A stretch of 64,000 bases of DNA from Pelodera strongyloides (lineage: Eukaryota > Nematoda > Chromadorea > Rhabditida > Rhabditidae), in the NCBI GenBank assembly GCA_036852015.1, contig JAANDG010000213.1, forward strand, positions 62,001-126,000, read 5' to 3'. Made by a program: the position numbers and the translations under genes. Under the pieces are notes generated by a model, which worked only from the letters and a program-made list of their open reading frames with translations, was not told the origin of the DNA and ran no database searches. Below are positions 59,157 through 64,000 of the stretch, one piece after another. Position 1 is the first letter of the stretch; every line of letters begins with the position of its first letter.

Positions 59157-59765
59157 GGGTTTAGGCGACATAGCGACATAACATCCGATTTTTGAAACGT
59201 GTGTTGTCCACCTGCATTCCCAAATTTATATGCTGATGCAAATAACTAGCCTAATAATCGCGCAGTTATATGTATACACTGCATTGGCGGCAGGCATACG
59301 TTTCAAAAATTGGCCGTTAAAGGGAGAGGCCCATGAGAAAAAGGTTGTCCTTAATTTACTTACACAGGATGTTCGGAATTTTAGAAATACTTATGTGAAA
59401 ACAGCATTTCTTTACACCTAGAACTCATAGAGTTATTCCCCGGCAAGCTGTTCGGCCAAGTACCGTAGTCAGAACGTTTTTACTGTTCATTTTCATCCTT
59501 TCTCTTCAAAGTACTGTTAAAACGAATGAACATCATTCCTATGATATTAACAGGGCGTTGCCAGTACTGTAATACCCTAAAAGTGCAAAAATTGATTCTG
59601 ACTACGGTACCTGGCCGAACTGTTTGCCGGAGAATAATTTTGCGAGTTCTAGGTGTAAAGAAATGCGGTTTTCACAGAAGTATTTCTAAAACTCCGGACA
59701 TCCTGTGTAAGTAAATTAAGGACAACTTTTTTCTCATGGGCCTCTCCCTTTAACCGCTTTATCGT
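59157..59765. mobile_element. AGCGGTAT-type element interrupted by another TTAA element
   Basis: The left part is GCGACATAACATCCGATTTT with TGAAACGTG, running to TTTCAAAAATTGGCCG. After the inserted 437-bp element the remainder, CCGCTTTATCG, resumes. Removing the insert plus one TTAA gives GGCCG-TTAA-CCGCTTT, which matches the right end of the related copy near 40945 (GGCTGTTATACCGCTTTAA). Confidence 0.75.
59317..59753. mobile_element. 437-bp TTAAAGGGAGAGG foldback element
   Basis: It starts TTAAAGGGAGAGGCCCATGA and ends TCATGGGCCTCTCCCTTTAA, with long paired arms and TTAA on both sides. Confidence 0.9.
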
Positions 59766-60085
59766 CGGTCTTTTGGAGGCTGGGAGTACCCGCTGTTACC
59801 ATAGTGTTGAACCAAATGACCTTGATATTCTAGGTTCCCCAATGATCCACTGGATTGGATTAGCCTCAGGTAAATATAGAGGACACACACATTTCGGTGA
59901 AAATAGCAAGCAGTAGTTTATCAGTGCACGTGAGCAGCATCTGACTGTTGTATATACTTATCCATACGCTTTTACGTACGTTTGCCAATGATTGTCAGGG
60001 ATTTTTGGTCATCTGCGCAGCAGAAATTAACAAGGCCAATTTTGTACCCATGCACCCTTTATTTTTATTTGTGTTTCGAAATTTG

Positions 60086-60256
60086 TTAAAGCGAAATGCC
60101 AGCTCCTTTGGAAAATTTGCATATGATAAGCAAATCCTATGTATCCTATGCTAATTTTGCGCGATCGTCCACGGCTATCGCGCAAAATTAGCATAGGATA
60201 CATAGGATTTGCTTATCATATGCAAATTTTCCAAAAAGGTTAGCATTTCGCTTTAA
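60086..60256. mobile_element. 171-bp palindromic TTAA element
   Basis: Family A, with several arm mismatches at the outer positions. Confidence 0.92.
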
Positions 60257-61192
60257 ATGTTGGGGACAGCAAACTGTCGACTGGGACGTGAAACAACTAC
60301 CCCTAGGTGCTTTCCCGAAAGTACTCTCAGGTAGCTTACCCCTCTAGTTGTAACTCCCTAGGTAAGCTTTTCTCTACCCAAAGGTAGAGTTAGGTACTTG
60401 CGTATGATCTGAGCTTGTTCCTTTATCTTCAAGATTTTTCTAGTTTATAATATTTGTTTATTCCCACTTTTTTCCAAATACTAACCCGGGGTCATATTTC
60501 TTTATATTTTCATGTTTTACTTTGATTATGTATTTTGTTTGCGTTTGTTATGTGCAATTTTTCTCATTGAACTCATCGTTAGTCAACTTTATCGCTTTAA
60601 ATCATTTTGTTTTGCTTTAATAATAAAGATTAACACGAAATTGTTGCTTAATTTTTATTATGTTTGAAGGTTTGAAAACTCTAAATAAATACTCAAGTTT
60701 TATTCATTTACCTCACAAATAAAGTAGTATGCATTTATGTATTATTAAATATACAAAAAAAAAAACAAGATTAAAAGAAAAATCTGAAAAATTATATTTT
60801 ATCTGGAAACTCGTTGACTAGTTTTGCAAATCGCAGATTGTGGTTATTGTAAAAAAGTTTTTTAAGTTTCTTGTCTTGTTAAAGATTTAGAAAAAATAAA
60901 CTATTGATATTTAAAATCAATAGAAGATATTAGTAGAAAATGAGGGAAACATTAGAATATTTAGAGCAAAATTCAATAGAATAAATATAAAAAAGGCTAA
61001 TCGTTTACAAGGGGTCGGCAACACCGTAAGGTGAGCGATCAGAAATTGCACCTCATGGGTAAAGAAGTATGGTGAATAAGAGTAAAACATGTTTGTAAAA
61101 AATTCTGCGGTCGTCTGGGAATGGGAATATGTTCCCACGTGCTTTAAATAAAAAAGGTGCATGTGACAGGCTTCCTGAAGCTTAAAATCACC

Positions 61193-61258
61193 GGTCCTGT
61201 AGTGTAGGAGGTGCGCTCTACCACACGGCTATGATGACCAGGGTTCAATTCCACCCCA
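61193..61258 (+). tRNA. tRNA-like sequence, left arm of the inverted repeat
   Basis: GGGTTCAATTCC is a good B box (consensus GGTTCRANTCC). TAGTGTAG then AGGTGCGCTCTACCAC resembles the D-arm to anticodon region of the Glu/Asp/His type. The outer 7-nt ends (GGTCCTG and CCCCATG) do not pair as an acceptor stem, so this is tRNA-derived rather than a functional tRNA. Confidence 0.45.
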
Positions 61259-61735
61259 TGAAATTTTTTTTGCACATTTTTCAAAATTCCCGAATAATTT
61301 TATTTTCAAAATAAAGACTGTTTTGCATGCAATTTTTGTCTATAGAGGTTTTCTTCCATAACAAGAAACAGCTTTGTATAATATTTATTTTCATTGAGTG
61401 AATAAGAAAAACACGCTAGCAACGGTGGAACGCGACAATAAAATGATCGAAACAGAATACTGTATCACAATGAGCGGGTAGGTTCATTGTCAACAGATGG
61501 TAGACCGAAATCTTGAACCAAAATAGACATCACTCGACAAGGATCAAGCATTGTAAAGAATCACAGAAAAAAATGAGAAAATGAAAAGAAATATGCGGAA
61601 ACACAATAATAATGGAATCACGATAAAGATACGTTTGTAAAATTCCCTTTGCAGACAAAAATTGCATGCAAAACAGTCTTTATTTTGAAAATAAAATTAT
61701 TCGGGAATTTTGAAAAATGTGCAAAAAAAATTTCA

Positions 61736-61801
61736 TGGGGTGGAATTGAACCCTGGTCATCATAGCCGTGTGGTAGAGCGCACCTCCTACACTACAGGAC
61801 C
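61736..61801 (-). tRNA. tRNA-like sequence, right arm of the inverted repeat
   Basis: Exact mirror of 61193-61258 on the other strand. The plus-strand reading of this arm also contains GTGTGGTAGAGCGC, which resembles a tRNA D arm. Confidence 0.45.
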
Positions 61802-62522
61802 GGTGATTTTAAGCTTCAGGAAGCCTGTCACATGCACCTTTTTTATTTAAAGCACGTGGGAACATATTCCCATTCCCAGACGACCGCAGAATTTTTTACA
61901 AACATGTTTTACTCTTATTCACCATACTTCTTTACCCATGAGGTGCAATTTCTGATCGCTCACCTTACGGTGTTGCCGACCCCTTGTTAGATAAATTGCG
62001 CATGAGACAAAAGACCGAACGCACAACAAGTGTAAAAGATATTGTGAAATAATAGTAGAAATTTAAAAGATGTAAACAAAAAATCTTATATTTACGACAT
62101 CAAGCGTTGTGTACAAATATAATAATAAAAATCCCCGTCTTGAACAGTATTTGTATAAAACATAAACGGCAAAATAGCTAAATAATGTATATCAAATTAA
62201 CAAACAAGAGTTTGAATAGCAAAACATATTATTTTAGGCCAGTGAATTTAAAAGACAAAAAATAAAATTGCGTGTGGAAATAGAAAAACATACACTACAC
62301 AAAGTTCAGTTTCCTAAAAAATATAGAAACACAAAAATGACAAAACAGGAAAAAGGCAAAATTTTCATTTGATGGAAGAATTACTCTAAGTGCTCGGAGA
62401 ACTAATAATTTCTGTTTTTTTTTACTCTCTCCCCTCTCCAAATGCGTACTCTTTCTCTCACAAAATAAGCAAAATTAGCATATCTTCTGGAAATTAGAAT
62501 CGAGCGTGGATGAGATACTTAC

Positions 62523-63749
62523 AACAATGTGTGAGCAACTGCTTGCTATGGTAATCGTTGTCGTTTTGCCTGAAACATAAGTTTAAAGCGGTATATCAGA
62601 CGGTTTCTGAATATTACTCACGTTAATTATTTGTTAGCGATGTGGGTCGGTACGACGGGGCTGGTTTTCTTTGGGCGTAAAATGTTTCTTGTGTGCCCAG
62701 CACAGTGCAGAGTGGTCTATGCCCAAGTTTTAAGCCCGAATCGTTCGCTTTTTTCACCAGGCGGAATCGAATCCGGGACCATTTCATATCCTTTTCTTAT
62801 ATTTGTACTAATACTCACCTCGTGTAGATATCCAGCCCATACTGTCCTTCCTCTGGGAAATCGATATAAATCGATACAGTATCTCCTCTAATGACACATC
62901 TTGAACAGCCTGCCAGACTACGGTCGTCCGTACGGTTACGGTGCAAGGAAGCCACGAATTCGGATAGAGGTTTTGACATTCTAAAAGCAAAAAGTTGGTT
63001 TTAGGCAGGAATCGAACTCACAAGCCGTTTCCTAGAATTTCCCGCTTTACTATTGAAAAAAATCCCAAAAATTTGAAATACGTAACTACTGCAGAGCTAA
63101 ACAAGATCGAGTGCGTACGAGTACGACTCTGATTCTAAGCATAAGCTACAAGGTACGTACATCGGCATGAAGAAGTGCAAAGTACAAAGCAGAACTACAA
63201 AGTACAAACTACAAAGTGTAAAGTACAAACTTTACCTGAACTTGATCTCGCAATGCGTGCTGGTGTTGATGATCGGCTCGGCATGTGTTAGCGGAACAAG
63301 CCCGAAGAGACGTTTTCCCTTTGCGGGACCCCATTCCCCAGAAGCGCACTCCGGAAGCGGAACCATAATAACGGAGAGATTCTCGCAAACGATCTGAAAT
63401 AAAATTGTTATCCTGGCCCTAGCCCGAAGAGGTCTAGCAATTTGCCACCTGGAACTCGTCGCCTGTGCTCAGCACCTCTGCGGAAATGTCATAAGCAAAC
63501 CCTGTACTCCCTTGAATAAAGGTGCACGCTCTTGAGGCGTAAAAGAAATTTAATTTAATTTAATTTATTACACCAAAAAGGTAGTTTCACGAACTTCGCC
63601 ACAGCAGAATAATACTTATCTGTAAAAAAAAAGGAGAAGAATATTCGGATTATTTTAGGAAAAAAAAAGAGGAGACGAACACGCAAAAAACCTCACCTTA
63701 AACTTGCAGACGCTCTTGAACTTGATCGGTTGTCCAGTTAGGTAGTGGC
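62523..63749 (-). CDS. KY/hillarin-family protein, internal exons (partial)
   Basis: Exons in transcript order: 63749-63697, 63393-63236, 62980-62819, 62569-62523. They join in one frame of about 140 residues. Recognisable segments are HYLTGQPIKFK, EWGPAKGKRLFGLVPLTHAEPII, and FPEEGQYGLDIYTR. These match the domain that follows the transglutaminase-like core in KY (kyphoscoliosis peptidase), hillarin and C. elegans LTD-1-type proteins, which act at the muscle or epidermal cytoskeleton. The catalytic core is not in the window, so peptidase activity cannot be judged. The first exon shown needs one base from an exon beyond 63749. The last ends in phase 1 at a GTAAGT donor, so coding continues below 62523, but I could not find the next exon. 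The intron at 63394-63696 contains a SINE fragment. Confidence 0.8.
62570..62818 (-). other. KY-gene intron with half of a TTAA element
   Basis: From 62582 this intron holds TTAAAGCGGTATATCAGACGG, one end of the AGCGGTAT-type element family, without a matching second end nearby. It also contains a B-box-like GGATTCGATTCCG on the minus strand near 62765. Confidence 0.5.
63413..63568 (+). mobile_element. SINE family 1, 5'-truncated copy in a KY-gene intron
   Basis: Begins CTGGCCCTAGCCCGAAGAGG and runs to the shared tail CCCTTGAATAAAGGTGCACG, ending in (AATTT)n repeats. It lacks the tRNA head and lies antisense to the host gene. Confidence 0.85.
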
Positions 63750-64000
63750 CTAAAATCATTAACGTTGTCAATTTAGTGAATATTCGGATTTTTTAGGAAA
63801 ATACGCAATGAAATTGTATGATATAGGCATGGATTCTCATATGCCATGATCTAATCGTCCTCGTGACACATCCGAACACTGTTCCGAGTTGTGCGCAGTA
63901 GAAAACGTGTTTTATTCTAGTTTTGTATAAAAAAATAGTGATAATGTAACGAATGAAGAATGGACGGAAAGCAAAATAAATACAGTACCCGAAGAAACAG

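Larger units (their letters stand above)
61010..61984. repeat. Large inverted repeat with 332-bp arms
   Basis: Left arm 61010-61341 and right arm 61653-61984 are essentially exact reverse complements, with a 311-bp AT-rich spacer. Each arm holds a tRNA-like sequence. No TTAA or other terminal motif links it to the small elements. Confidence 0.92.
59150..62522. other. Interval between the MADF gene and the KY-like exons
   Basis: It contains a nested TTAA element pair (59157-59765), a family A element, and a large inverted repeat (61010-61984). The 3' exons of the KY-like gene must lie here or beyond, but I could not place them. The stretches 60260-60960 and 61990-62500 are AT-rich, with nothing else recognised. 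Confidence 0.55.

Noticed and set aside
60793..60860. Minus-strand stretch ending RFAKLVNEFPDKI and a stop, considered as the KY-gene last exon
   Set aside because: No AG acceptor is found in the right place and phase, and an in-frame stop lies upstream.
60917..61162. 81-residue minus-strand frame
   Set aside because: It is mostly inside the left arm of the large inverted repeat, and the right arm gives the mirror of it.

Overview
The window is nuclear DNA from a nematode, most likely a rhabditid but not identified to species. The evidence is short to mid-size introns with mostly (T)TTCAG-type acceptors, 3' splice sites placed directly before start codons (as in spliced-leader trans-splicing), and five genes whose closest recognisable relatives are nematode proteins. 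Among these are an acireductone-dioxygenase-like protein of the nematode type that lacks metal ligands and a lact-type beta-lactamase-domain protein. No bacterial, viral or CRISPR sequence was recognised. All gene models were read by eye and checked for phase continuity across every intron.

Layout. (1) 678-22035, + strand: a 28-exon MAST-family serine/threonine kinase (C. elegans kin-4 type) of about 1388 residues, with a candidate alternative first exon at 678-1004. (2) 22036-41595: about 19.5 kb with no recognisable gene, made of TTAA-flanked foldback elements, tRNA-derived SINE pieces, a 35-bp minisatellite and CT/GA arrays. (3) 41596-43782, + strand: a 5-exon cupin of the acireductone dioxygenase family, 159 residues, probably inactive. 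(4) 45827-50734, - strand: a 12-exon LACTB/lact-like protein, 428 residues, with an N-terminal membrane anchor and an SxxK motif. (5) 55193-59149, + strand: a 10-exon MADF-domain protein, 339 or 349 residues. (6) 62523-63749, - strand: four exons of a KY/hillarin-family protein that runs off the window at its 5' side and whose 3' exons were not found.

The genes look functionally unrelated and separately transcribed, and nothing suggests an operon. The shared feature is repeat content. At least five families of small elements begin TTAAAG and end CTTTAA and sit in introns and intergenic DNA alike. One family has seven copies of exactly 171 bp. One 437-bp element is inserted inside another and shows the TTAA duplication expected of piggyBac-type transposition. 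No transposase is present. Two tRNA-derived SINE families, a 332-bp-arm inverted repeat carrying a tRNA-like sequence on each arm, a LINE reverse-transcriptase relic and more than twenty CT/GA microsatellites fill most of the rest.
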